Assembly (NCBI GenBank): GCA_031423495.1
Contig: JANPFP010000209.1
Span: forward strand, 1-64,000
Origin: JACPYM01 sp031423495
GTDB lineage: Bacteria > Acidobacteriota > Blastocatellia > RBC074
Length of the DNA: 64,000 nucleotides
Direction: 5' to 3'
A program made the translations under genes and the position numbers. The first letter of the stretch is position 1; each line of letters starts with the position of its first letter. Below are positions 43,145-50,948 of the stretch, in pieces. A model generated the notes under the pieces. It searched no databases. It saw only the letters and a program-made list of their open reading frames with translations, and was not told the origin of the DNA.

Positions 43145-44161
43145 ATGTTGCCAAGAAGCATCTTCACTCTGATCGCGTTGTGTGGCTTCGCTTATGCCCA
43201 GCAACCGGCGGCAACGCGCCCGCCTGATCCGGCGGCGATTCGTCAACCAGCGGCTTCGTCATTCAAAGCGCCTGACAACCTCGAATTCCGCACCGCCAAC
43301 ATCATCAGCGAAGGCGTGCGCATCCACGCCGAGTTGTTCTCATTGAAAACATTGGCGGGCAAGCCGCTGCCGACGATCATTCAAGCGCACGGCTGGGGCG
43401 GCACGGCGGCGAACCTGCGAATGGATTCACTCGCCTTGGCGAATGCGGGCTATCTGGTCATTGCGTTCGACTATCGTGGCTGGGGACAAAGCGACGGACG
43501 CATCGTGCTAGCGGCTGCGCCGGAGAAACACGCCCAAAACTCTGAAAGCCGTCGCTTCACTGCGCAAGTTGAAGAACTGCGCGAATACGTTGACCCGACA
43601 GAGCAATTGAGCGATTGGCTGAACGTCGTGAGTTGGGCGATGGGCGAACCAACCGTAGACAAAAATCGCGTAGGCATTCGCGGTTCGAGTTATTCGGGCG
43701 GCCACGTATTCTGGGTTGCCGCGCAAGACCCGCGCATCAAGGCGCTGGTCAGCCAAGTCGGAGCGTTTGATTCGCGTTGGATCGTCGCCGATGAAGCCAA
43801 TCGCAAACTCACTTATGACGAAGCTACGCAACGCGCACGCGGCGAAATCGGTTACCCCGAACCGCGCGCGAAAGCCATCGGCAATCTGATTGGCGCTCCG
43901 ATTCGCAACAAGGTGATGCTTTACGCGCCGATTGATGAGGCCGCCAAACTCAAAGATTGCGCGGCGCTATTTCTCGTCGCCGACAAAGAAGAACTCTTTG
44001 ACAACAAAGACCACGCGAAGCTCGCTTATGACCGGATGCCGGGCAAGAAAAAGAAATACGTCAATTACCCAGAGATTACGCATTACGGCATTTACCGCGA
44101 ACGACGACAGGAAGCGATCAAAGAAGCGATTGCGTGGTTCGATGAACATTTGAAGAAGTAG
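43145..44161 (+). CDS. Secreted alpha/beta hydrolase (dienelactone hydrolase/S15-like), paralogue
   Basis: The 338-residue exported protein (signal FTLIALCGFAYAQ) is a paralogue of the product of 35069-36130: HGWGGTAANLRM, VIAFDYRGWGQSDGR, nucleophile RGSSYSGGH near residue 180, acid LVADKEELFDN and His in EITHYGIYRE. It ends the five-gene run of exported esterases that starts at 38804. Ester hydrolysis is expected but the substrate is not evident. Confidence 0.85.
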   Translation: MLPRSIFTLIALCGFAYAQQPAATRPPDPAAIRQPAASSFKAPDNLEFRTANIISEGVRIHAELFSLKTLAGKPLPTIIQAHGWGGTAANLRMDSLALANAGYLVIAFDYRGWGQSDGRIVLAAAPEKHAQNSESRRFTAQVEELREYVDPTEQLSDWLNVVSWAMGEPTVDKNRVGIRGSSYSGGHVFWVAAQDPRIKALVSQVGAFDSRWIVADEANRKLTYDEATQRARGEIGYPEPRAKAIGNLIGAPIRNKVMLYAPIDEAAKLKDCAALFLVADKEELFDNKDHAKLAYDRMPGKKKKYVNYPEITHYGIYRERRQEAIKEAIAWFDEHLKK

Positions 44162-44243
44162 CTCGACTCAGTGGTCATTCAATCGCAACGCGCTTAGAAT
44201 GCGCAGGCATTCACTCATCAGCAACACATCGGAGAATTGAATT

Positions 44244-45551
44244 ATGAAACGCACTTTGAGTTTTAGTTTCTTGCTGGCGCTCGCTGCGCTCAGCCTTTCA
44301 TCAGGTTCATTGAGTCACTCTGCTTCAGTGACTTTCACCAAAGACGTAGCGCCTATCATTCAAAACAAATGCATGAACTGTCATCGCCCCGGCGAAGTCG
44401 CGCCGATGAGTTTCATGAATTACAAAGAAGTGCGTCCGTGGGCACGCTCGATTCGTGAGAAAATCGTCTCACGCACGATGCCGCCGTGGTTTGCTGACCC
44501 GAAACACACCGAGTTCTCGAACGATCCGCGCCTTTCGCAAAAAGAAATTGACACCATCGTGAACTGGGTCGAAAACGGTTCGCCCGAAGGCAGTCTGAAA
44601 GACCTGCCGCCCAATCCGAAATTCGCGGCGGGCTGGCAAATCGGCAAGCCCGATGTAGTGCTGCCGATGACCGTTGATTTCAACGTTCCAGCCGAAGGCG
44701 TGATTCCCTATAAATACTTCGCCGTGCCGACCAACTTTACCGAAGACAAGTACGTGCAATTTGCTGAAATCCGTCAGGGCGACCGCGCGCATTTGCATCA
44801 CGTCATCGTCAGCGTACGTTACCCCGACAACGGCGAATTGCCGCCTGCCGGTGAAATTGATCCGTCCAAACTGGGTTCGCTGCGCCGCTCGTCGGGTGAC
44901 CGTCCGGCAGATTCAGACGGACGTTTAATCGGCTGGGCTCCCGGCGAAGCACCGCTCGAATTGCGCGCGGGGCAAGCCAAACTCGTTAAAAAAGGTTCAG
45001 TACTTGTCTTTCAGGTTCATTACGTCACCAACGGCGAACCGGGCAAAGACCGCACCAGCGTGGGCCTAATTTTCTCGAAAGCTCCGGTCGAGAAGCGCGT
45101 CATCACGGCGGGTGCGATACAAAGTAATTTCGCCATTCCGCCCGGCGCACCTCACCACGAAGTCACGGCGGAATTCGCTTTCAAAGAAGACAGCCATCTC
45201 GACAGCTTGCATCCGCACATGCACGTGCGCGGCAAAGATTTCAAATACACGCTGGTCTATCCCGACGGCAAAACCAAAGAACTGCTTTCCGTGCCCAAAT
45301 ATGATTTCGGCTGGCAACTGACCTATGTTTTCAAAGAGGAAGTCTTCGCGCCCAAAGGCAGCAAGCTCGTGTGCGTAGCCCATTACGACAACTCGCTCGG
45401 CAACAAGTTCAATCCCGATGCAACGGCGACTGTGCGCTGGGGCGATCAAACGTGGGAAGAGATGATGATCGGCTATATTGATTACACGCTCGACAAACAG
45501 GATTTGCGTAAGCCACAAGCCAACGCGGCTTCGAGCAGTTCATCGCGCTGA
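44244..45551 (+). CDS. Haem c protein with PHM-like copper monooxygenase domain
   Basis: The 435-residue exported protein has an N-terminal mono-haem motif CMNCHRPGEVAPM (Cys43, Cys46, His47) and a domain related to peptidylglycine alpha-hydroxylating monooxygenase (PHM). All copper-ligand positions have counterparts: His185-His186 (HLHHV) and His259 (QVHY) for CuH, His325-X-His327 (HPHMHVRG) and Met407 or 408 (WEEMM) for CuM. The predicted fold is two copper-binding beta jelly rolls with a fused electron-transfer haem. Relatives are annotated as ascorbate-dependent monooxygenases, but the bacterial substrate is unknown. A paralogue lies at 46358-47809, with an MNT-HEPN pair between them. Confidence 0.82.
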   Translation: MKRTLSFSFLLALAALSLSSGSLSHSASVTFTKDVAPIIQNKCMNCHRPGEVAPMSFMNYKEVRPWARSIREKIVSRTMPPWFADPKHTEFSNDPRLSQKEIDTIVNWVENGSPEGSLKDLPPNPKFAAGWQIGKPDVVLPMTVDFNVPAEGVIPYKYFAVPTNFTEDKYVQFAEIRQGDRAHLHHVIVSVRYPDNGELPPAGEIDPSKLGSLRRSSGDRPADSDGRLIGWAPGEAPLELRAGQAKLVKKGSVLVFQVHYVTNGEPGKDRTSVGLIFSKAPVEKRVITAGAIQSNFAIPPGAPHHEVTAEFAFKEDSHLDSLHPHMHVRGKDFKYTLVYPDGKTKELLSVPKYDFGWQLTYVFKEEVFAPKGSKLVCVAHYDNSLGNKFNPDATATVRWGDQTWEEMMIGYIDYTLDKQDLRKPQANAASSSSSR

Positions 45552-45568
45552 TGGCTCGGAGGTTTTTT

Positions 45569-45979
45569 ATGAAAGGCATGGAGTGGACGGCTAACGCTTC
45601 ACCGGAGTTAGCCGAAAAGACAAAATGGTATCGGTTGGACAAACGCGCTCAACAATCGTCGTATATCAAAGGACTGTGCCAGCGCATCGCCGAAGCCTTT
45701 CACCCTGAAAAAATTATCCTCTTCGGTTCACAAGCCTATGGAAATCCGCGCGAAGATTCAGACATAGACTTGCTGGTGGTGATGCCTTACGACGGCGATC
45801 ACGCAAAAGCGGCAGTGCGAATCCTGAACCACCTAAGTGTTTTTGCGCCGATTGATTTATTAGTGCGTTCGCCTGAAGAAATCCGCGAGCGCATCGAACT
45901 TGGCGACAGATTCATGCGAGAGATCACCGAACGCGGAAAGGTTATCTATGAAACAGCTTTCGCAGGAATGGGTGGATAA
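45569..45979 (+). CDS. MNT-domain nucleotidyltransferase (MntA-like antitoxin)
   Basis: The 136-residue protein has the minimal nucleotidyltransferase signature GSQAYGNPREDSDIDLLVV (GSX10DXD) typical of MNT proteins that pair with HEPN toxins, in some cases AMPylating the HEPN partner. GGAGG six bases before the ATG at 45569 decides the start. It overlaps the HEPN gene by 32 bases. The pair sits between two paralogous haem c-copper protein genes, all plus strand. Confidence 0.88.
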   Translation: MKGMEWTANASPELAEKTKWYRLDKRAQQSSYIKGLCQRIAEAFHPEKIILFGSQAYGNPREDSDIDLLVVMPYDGDHAKAAVRILNHLSVFAPIDLLVRSPEEIRERIELGDRFMREITERGKVIYETAFAGMGG

Positions 45980-46334
45980 AGCCGAAGGCGACTGGCACGA
46001 CGTATTGAGAGGGTATCGCGCACGCAAACACCCTAATTACGATTATGCCTGCTTTCACGCCCAGCAGTGTGCCGAAAAATATCTTAAGGCTCGGCTCGAA
46101 GAAGCGGGCATTGCCTTTCAGAAAACCCACGACTTGCCGCTCCTCGTGGCGCTGACGACGCAAGTCGAAAACCAGTGGAGTAAACTATTACCTCAAGCTA
46201 ATGCTCTGAATTCTTATGCGGTAGATTTTCGTTACCCAGGTAAATCGGCGACGAAAGCGACCGCCAAACAAGCACTCAAAGATTGTGCTGAAATCCGGCA
46301 AACCGTGCGCGCTGCACTAGGCTTGCCTCTCTGA
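45948..46334 (+). CDS. HEPN-domain protein (toxin partner of MNT)
   Basis: The 128-residue protein is a COG2250-type HEPN protein: WVDKAEGDWHDVLRGY, YACFHAQQCAEKYLKARL and KTHDLPLLV are the family marks, with a four-helix bundle. The Rx4-6H catalytic motif of RNase-type HepT toxins is not obvious; the nearest candidate is RGYRARKH, so RNase activity is uncertain. The start at 45948 overlaps the MNT gene. The two are a toxin-antitoxin-like module. Confidence 0.85.
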   Translation: MKQLSQEWVDKAEGDWHDVLRGYRARKHPNYDYACFHAQQCAEKYLKARLEEAGIAFQKTHDLPLLVALTTQVENQWSKLLPQANALNSYAVDFRYPGKSATKATAKQALKDCAEIRQTVRAALGLPL

Positions 46335-46357
46335 AAACTTTCTCGTGGAGGAAAACC

Positions 46358-47809
46358 ATGAAACGTATTCTCGTGTTATTGCTCATTACGCTGGTCGTCG
46401 CCGTGGCGCTGGTCAGGAAGAACAACGAAGCTGCCGCCGTCACCTTCACCCCGCCGTCTTTCACTAAAGACGTAGCGCCAATCATCTTCACCAAGTGTGC
46501 CAACTGCCATCGCCCTGGCGAAGTCGCGCCGATGCCCTTCACGTCTTTCGCCGAAGTGCGTCCGTGGAGCAAAGCCATCCGCGAAGCCGTCGTCGAGCGC
46601 AGCATGCCGCCGTGGTTTGCCGACCCGCACAGTTCAACAGCCAAGTTCGGCAATGACCGTCGTCTAACTGAGTCTGAAATCAAAACCATCACCGCTTGGG
46701 TTGAAGCAGGCGCTCCGAAAGGCAACGACAAAGACTTGCCGAAGATGCCTGATTACACGCCCGGCTGGACATTCGGCGAACCCGACTTGATCGTCGAGAT
46801 GCCCCTTGATTACGAAGTGCCTGCCGAAGGCGAATTGCCGATGCAAAACTTTTACGTGAAGGTTCCTTTCTCGGAAGAACGCTGGATCGAAAAAGTTGAA
46901 CTGCGTCCCGGCAACCCCGCCGTCGTCCATCATTCCATTGCTAACGTAGTCGCGCTGCCCGCCGGAACCAAAATCGTCAACGGACGTGCGCTCAGCGGCA
47001 GCGTCGCAGAAGCTGGACAATCAGCCCGCGAAACTGGCGGCCTAAGCGAAGGCGGCGCACCGCGCGAAGTCGCGCAAACACAGGATTCGTTCACTCGCTC
47101 TGGCGCGTTTAAATTGGTGGGACAAGCGCCCGGCAAAGGCTTCGAGCGTCATCACGAGGGCACGGCCAAACGCATTCCGCCCGGCATGTATTTCCAATTC
47201 AACATGCATTACCAACCCAGCGGACGCGCCGAGAAAGACCGCTCTAAACTGGGATTGTGGTTCGCCAAAACGCCGGTGAAATATGAGGTGCTGACCAAAG
47301 GCGTCACCGACAACGTTTTTATCGAAGGCAAAGAACTCGCCGAGACGCGCATCATCAACGGCAAAGAAGTGAAAACCCGTGTCCGCTTGCCCAACATCCC
47401 GCCGAACGCAGGCAACTGGGAAATCAGCGCCGAAACGCCGATCAAAGAAGCCATCACGCTTTATGCCTTCGCGCCACACATGCATTTGCGCGGCAAAGAC
47501 GTTAAATACACATTGATCTGGCCCGACGGACGCAAACAAGTGTTGCTCAACGTACCCAAATTCGATTTCAACTGGCAGCTTCATTACGAACTGGCCGAGC
47601 CGATGAAAATCCCTGCGGGCAGCCGCATGCACGCCGTCGCGCATTACGACAACTCGATCAAGAACCGCTACAACCCCGCGCCCGACAAAGAAGTTTATTG
47701 GAGCGAACAAAGCTGGGACGAAATGTTTATTCCGTGGTTTGAATATACCGTGGATAGCAAGTTACTAACTAAACCAGCAGCTACACAAAGTGCGACGGGT
47801 AATAAATAA
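46358..47809 (+). CDS. Haem c protein with PHM-like copper monooxygenase domain, paralogue
   Basis: The 483-residue exported protein repeats the layout of the gene at 44244: haem motif CANCHRPGEVAPM, HH in VVHHSIANV, His in FNMHYQPSG, HxH in APHMHLRGKD and Met in WDEMFIP, so the copper ligands are again kept. An insert of about 60 residues in the middle (around 215-270) distinguishes it. It is probably translated with the MNT-HEPN pair upstream. Tandem duplication followed by insertion of the toxin-antitoxin pair explains the arrangement. Confidence 0.82.
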   Translation: MKRILVLLLITLVVAVALVRKNNEAAAVTFTPPSFTKDVAPIIFTKCANCHRPGEVAPMPFTSFAEVRPWSKAIREAVVERSMPPWFADPHSSTAKFGNDRRLTESEIKTITAWVEAGAPKGNDKDLPKMPDYTPGWTFGEPDLIVEMPLDYEVPAEGELPMQNFYVKVPFSEERWIEKVELRPGNPAVVHHSIANVVALPAGTKIVNGRALSGSVAEAGQSARETGGLSEGGAPREVAQTQDSFTRSGAFKLVGQAPGKGFERHHEGTAKRIPPGMYFQFNMHYQPSGRAEKDRSKLGLWFAKTPVKYEVLTKGVTDNVFIEGKELAETRIINGKEVKTRVRLPNIPPNAGNWEISAETPIKEAITLYAFAPHMHLRGKDVKYTLIWPDGRKQVLLNVPKFDFNWQLHYELAEPMKIPAGSRMHAVAHYDNSIKNRYNPAPDKEVYWSEQSWDEMFIPWFEYTVDSKLLTKPAATQSATGNK

Positions 47810-47856
47810 TTTTTGAGTGCTGCGGCTTCAGCAAACCATTAACTACAACGACAGCT

Positions 47857-48420
47857 ATGATGATTCACGTTTTGTTACTCGCTTTTTTATTTTGGCAGCA
47901 ACCTGCGCAACGGCCTACGGAACCGACGGATGCTATGCCGCCAGTGAATATGGATTATTTCATCGGCGCGTGGGCGTTCGATTGGAACGTGCCCGAATCG
48001 CCGCTCGGCCCGGCAGGTAAGTTCAAAGGCAAGGAAACCTATAAAAAAATCGCTGACGGCAAGTACGAAAGCGCGATCGAAGGCGACAGCCCTGTGGGTT
48101 CTTTCAAAGGCCGCGCGACGACGGTTTACAGCGAGAAAGACAAGTCCGTTACGCGCAACGAGACAGGGATGTTTGGCGTGACGCAAGCCAAACGCGGCCC
48201 GATTGGCGGAGACCTCGGCGGTTATTACACGATCTTTTGGGAAACCGATCCGATCAAAAAAGGCGGCAAGACGGTCAAACTCAAAGGCAAGACGTTGATG
48301 CTGTCGCCCGCACATTACCGCTTACAGGTGCAAATTTCTGTGGATGGTGGGCCTTACGCTAATTTCGGCAATCCATGGTTTAGAAAGGCAGAGGGGGTTC
48401 GCAAAGCGGAGGCAAAATAA
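47857..48420 (+). CDS. Secreted DUF1579-like protein
   Basis: The 187-residue protein has a short N-terminal hydrophobic signal (MMIHVLLLAFLFWQQP) and a beta-rich body beginning DYFIGAWAFDWN, with GKFKGKETYKKIADGKYES and VTRNETGMFGVTQ. This resembles DUF1579/THAP4-like beta-barrel proteins, which I cannot confirm. It follows the copper protein after 47 bases and precedes a DUF1801 gene by two bases. Confidence 0.65.
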   Translation: MMIHVLLLAFLFWQQPAQRPTEPTDAMPPVNMDYFIGAWAFDWNVPESPLGPAGKFKGKETYKKIADGKYESAIEGDSPVGSFKGRATTVYSEKDKSVTRNETGMFGVTQAKRGPIGGDLGGYYTIFWETDPIKKGGKTVKLKGKTLMLSPAHYRLQVQISVDGGPYANFGNPWFRKAEGVRKAEAK

Positions 48421-48422
48421 CC

Positions 48423-48812
48423 ATGAGAGGCGATCAGCGAGTAGCTCAAGATATAGATGAATACATTGCGAACTACCCCACTGAGGTTCGCGTAAAGCTC
48501 GAAAAAATCAGAGCGACGATTAACAAGGCTGCGCCGAAAGCTGAGGAAGTTATTAGCTATCAGATACCCGCCTTTCGCTTTGTCGGACGGCCCTTTATCT
48601 ATTTCGCCGCTTACAAAAAACACCTCGCCGTTTATCCCGCGCCCCGTGGCGTAGCTGAATTCACCGAAGAACTCGCAAGCTATGAAGGCGGCAAAGGGAC
48701 TGCGCAATTTCCGCTAGATAAACCGATACCTTATGACTTGATTCGCCGCATTGCGAAATTCCGGGTCAAGGAATATCAGGAAAAAGCCGCCGCCAAAGCG
48801 AAAAAGAGATAA
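48423..48812 (+). CDS. DUF1801 (YdhG/YdeI-like) protein
   Basis: The 129-residue product matches DUF1801: IDEYIANYPTEVRVKLEKIRATINKAAPKAEEVISYQIPAF, followed by YFAAYKKHLAVYP and FPLDKPIPYDLIRRIAKFRVKEYQ. Relatives have a frataxin-like fold and have been suggested as iron chaperones. Starts two bases after the DUF1579-like gene, so it is co-transcribed. Role here unknown. Confidence 0.88.
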   Translation: MRGDQRVAQDIDEYIANYPTEVRVKLEKIRATINKAAPKAEEVISYQIPAFRFVGRPFIYFAAYKKHLAVYPAPRGVAEFTEELASYEGGKGTAQFPLDKPIPYDLIRRIAKFRVKEYQEKAAAKAKKR

Positions 48813-48824
48813 CTCAACGCGAAG

Positions 48825-48932
48825 CGTGTCAGTAGCCCGACCGTTAGAGAGGGCTTTCTCGGCGTTGCGCCCCTTCGGATCACCTAGCACACCCTCAAGG
48901 TAGCCCTCTCTAACGGTCGGGCTACTGACACG
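48825..48932. repeat. Dispersed inverted-repeat element, family A (perfect copy)
   Basis: Arms of 31 bases (48825-48855 and 48902-48932, beginning CGTGTCAGTAGCCCGACCGT) are exact complements around a 46-base loop. The arms match 8927-9033 and, at the outer ends, 43-73 and 60546-60573. It fills the gap between the DUF1801 and the quinoprotein genes. Confidence 0.92.
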
Positions 48933-48948
48933 GCTGCACCGTAAGACG

Positions 48949-50799
48949 ATGAAACATTTCACCTACAAAGCATTGTTACTCGCAGCCCTGTTCGCGGGGC
49001 TTTTCTTTTCGGGCTTCACGGCCACTACGCAAACACAGCAAGCGTCGCCCGCTTCGCCCGAAGGCGCGGAACTCTATCAACAGCGTTGCGCCGCGTGTCA
49101 CGACAATGCGCAGGATCGCATTCCGCCGCTGTTCTTGATTCGCCGCCGCTCAACTGAAGACGTAATCAACACGCTGACTGAGGGTTCGATGAAACAGCAG
49201 GCGGCGGGATTAAGTGTGACACAAATTCGCGCACTGGCGATTCACCTGACGGGCAAGTTGCCGGGGGCTCCGATTGAAACGAGTGTGAATGCCAATCGCT
49301 GCACGAATGCGCCAAAGCCCATCAATCTCAAAGGCGCGCAATGGAATGGCTGGGGCAATGATTTGGAAAATTCGCGCTTTCAGCCGCAGCCGGGCCTCAA
49401 GGCCGCAGACGTGCCGCGACTCAAAGTGAAATGGGCTTGGGCGCATCCGGGGCCGATGGCGACGGGGCAACCGACGGTGATTGGTGAGCGGCTGTTTCTG
49501 ACCGTCGAAGCCGGTTTGATCGTCTCGCTCAACGCGCAAACGGGCTGCCTTTATTGGGCGACGAAGACGGGCGCAGCAGTACGCGCGGCGGTTAGCATTG
49601 GTCTAATATCCAAAGAGGGCAAAAACAAATACGCGCTGTATTTCGGTGATGAAAAGTCTTTCGTGCAAGCCCTGGATGCCGACACGGGCAAGCTGTTGTG
49701 GAAGACCAAAGTCGAAGACCACTTTCTCGCGCGCATCACCGGCGCGCCCGTGTTGCACCGCAATCGCCTTTACGTGCCCGTCTCTTCGTTTGAAGAAACC
49801 GCCGGACGCGACGACAAATATGAATGCTGCACCTTTCGTGGCAGCTTGGTCGCGCTTGATGCCACCACCGGCAAAGTCGTATGGAAGAGCTTTGTTATTC
49901 CCAACGAAGCGAAGCCGTTCAAAAAGAATTCCGCCGGCACGCAAATGTACGGCCCTGCGGGCGGCGCGCTGTGGTCGGCTCCTACACTTGATCTAAAACG
50001 CAGGCTGGTTTACGTCGGCACGGGCAATTCCTACACCGACGTTGAGACCACTCAGACCGACGCGGTGATGGCTTTCGAGATGGATTCGGGCAAAATCCGT
50101 TGGGTCAATCAGGTCAGCGCGCAAGACAACTTTTTGGTCGGATGCCGCCAACCCGGCGCAGGTAATTGTCCTCAACAAGGCGGGCCGGATCATGACTTCG
50201 GCAGTTCGCCCGTGTTACGCACTTTGGCTAACGGCAAACAGGTTTTGTTGGGCGGACAAAAGTCGGGAGTGATGTGGGCCTTCGACCCCGACAACGGCAA
50301 GGTGCTGTGGCAAACCAAAGTCGGCAGCGGCGGCGCGCTTGGCGGCATCGAGTGGGGCTTCGCGGCGGATGCCGAAAACGTTTACGTCCCGATGGCTGAC
50401 CCTTTCGGCGCGGAGCGCAAGCCCGGCTTGACCGCGTTGAAACTCTCGAACGGCGAACAACTGTGGCATACGCCTGCGCCCAAAGCGCAATGCAATTGGG
50501 GCGCGACGCGCTGCACCAATGCGCAATCGGCGGCGGCCTCGGCGATTCCCGGCGTAGTGTTTTCAGGCACTACGGATGGATGGTTGCGGGCTTACGCCGC
50601 GACCGACGGCGCGATCTTGTGGGCGTGGGATACGGCGTCAGAAGTGGCTACGGTCAACGCAGGCTTGACCAAAGGTGGTACGCTGGATGGCGGCGGGCCG
50701 GTGATTGTGAACGGCATGCTTTATACCAACTCAGGCTATGGCCGAATTATGGGACAGCTAGGGAATTTGTTGTTGGCGTTTGCGGTGAATGGGAAATAA
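48949..50799 (+). CDS. Haem c-containing quinoprotein, polyvinyl-alcohol dehydrogenase-like
   Basis: The 616-residue exported protein has an N-terminal cytochrome c domain (CAACHD near residue 47) and a PQQ-type propeller whose beginning QWNGWGNDLENSRFQP and phrase GCLYWATKTGAAVRAAVSIG are characteristic of polyvinyl alcohol dehydrogenase (cytochrome) homologues. Later blades show VYVPMADPFG and KSGVMWAFDPDNGKVLW. Those enzymes oxidise secondary alcohols on polymers and give electrons to cytochrome c. Several Cys pairs (CCTF, CRQPGAGNCP) suggest disulfides. A natural substrate may be another polyol; presence of hydrolases in the same island would fit oxidation then hydrolysis. Confidence 0.85.
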   Translation: MKHFTYKALLLAALFAGLFFSGFTATTQTQQASPASPEGAELYQQRCAACHDNAQDRIPPLFLIRRRSTEDVINTLTEGSMKQQAAGLSVTQIRALAIHLTGKLPGAPIETSVNANRCTNAPKPINLKGAQWNGWGNDLENSRFQPQPGLKAADVPRLKVKWAWAHPGPMATGQPTVIGERLFLTVEAGLIVSLNAQTGCLYWATKTGAAVRAAVSIGLISKEGKNKYALYFGDEKSFVQALDADTGKLLWKTKVEDHFLARITGAPVLHRNRLYVPVSSFEETAGRDDKYECCTFRGSLVALDATTGKVVWKSFVIPNEAKPFKKNSAGTQMYGPAGGALWSAPTLDLKRRLVYVGTGNSYTDVETTQTDAVMAFEMDSGKIRWVNQVSAQDNFLVGCRQPGAGNCPQQGGPDHDFGSSPVLRTLANGKQVLLGGQKSGVMWAFDPDNGKVLWQTKVGSGGALGGIEWGFAADAENVYVPMADPFGAERKPGLTALKLSNGEQLWHTPAPKAQCNWGATRCTNAQSAAASAIPGVVFSGTTDGWLRAYAATDGAILWAWDTASEVATVNAGLTKGGTLDGGGPVIVNGMLYTNSGYGRIMGQLGNLLLAFAVNGK

Positions 50800-50948
50800 G
50801 GCGCTGCCGAGGCAGTACAGAGAGCGGTTGCAACCTGTTGCATCAGAAGGTGCGCGATGCCACTGATGGCTTTGCTTTCCTTTCGGCAAGCGGCTTACTA
50901 TTCGCGCGCATCTTCCCCAGTTTCATTTGGCCCAGTTTCACCTGAATT

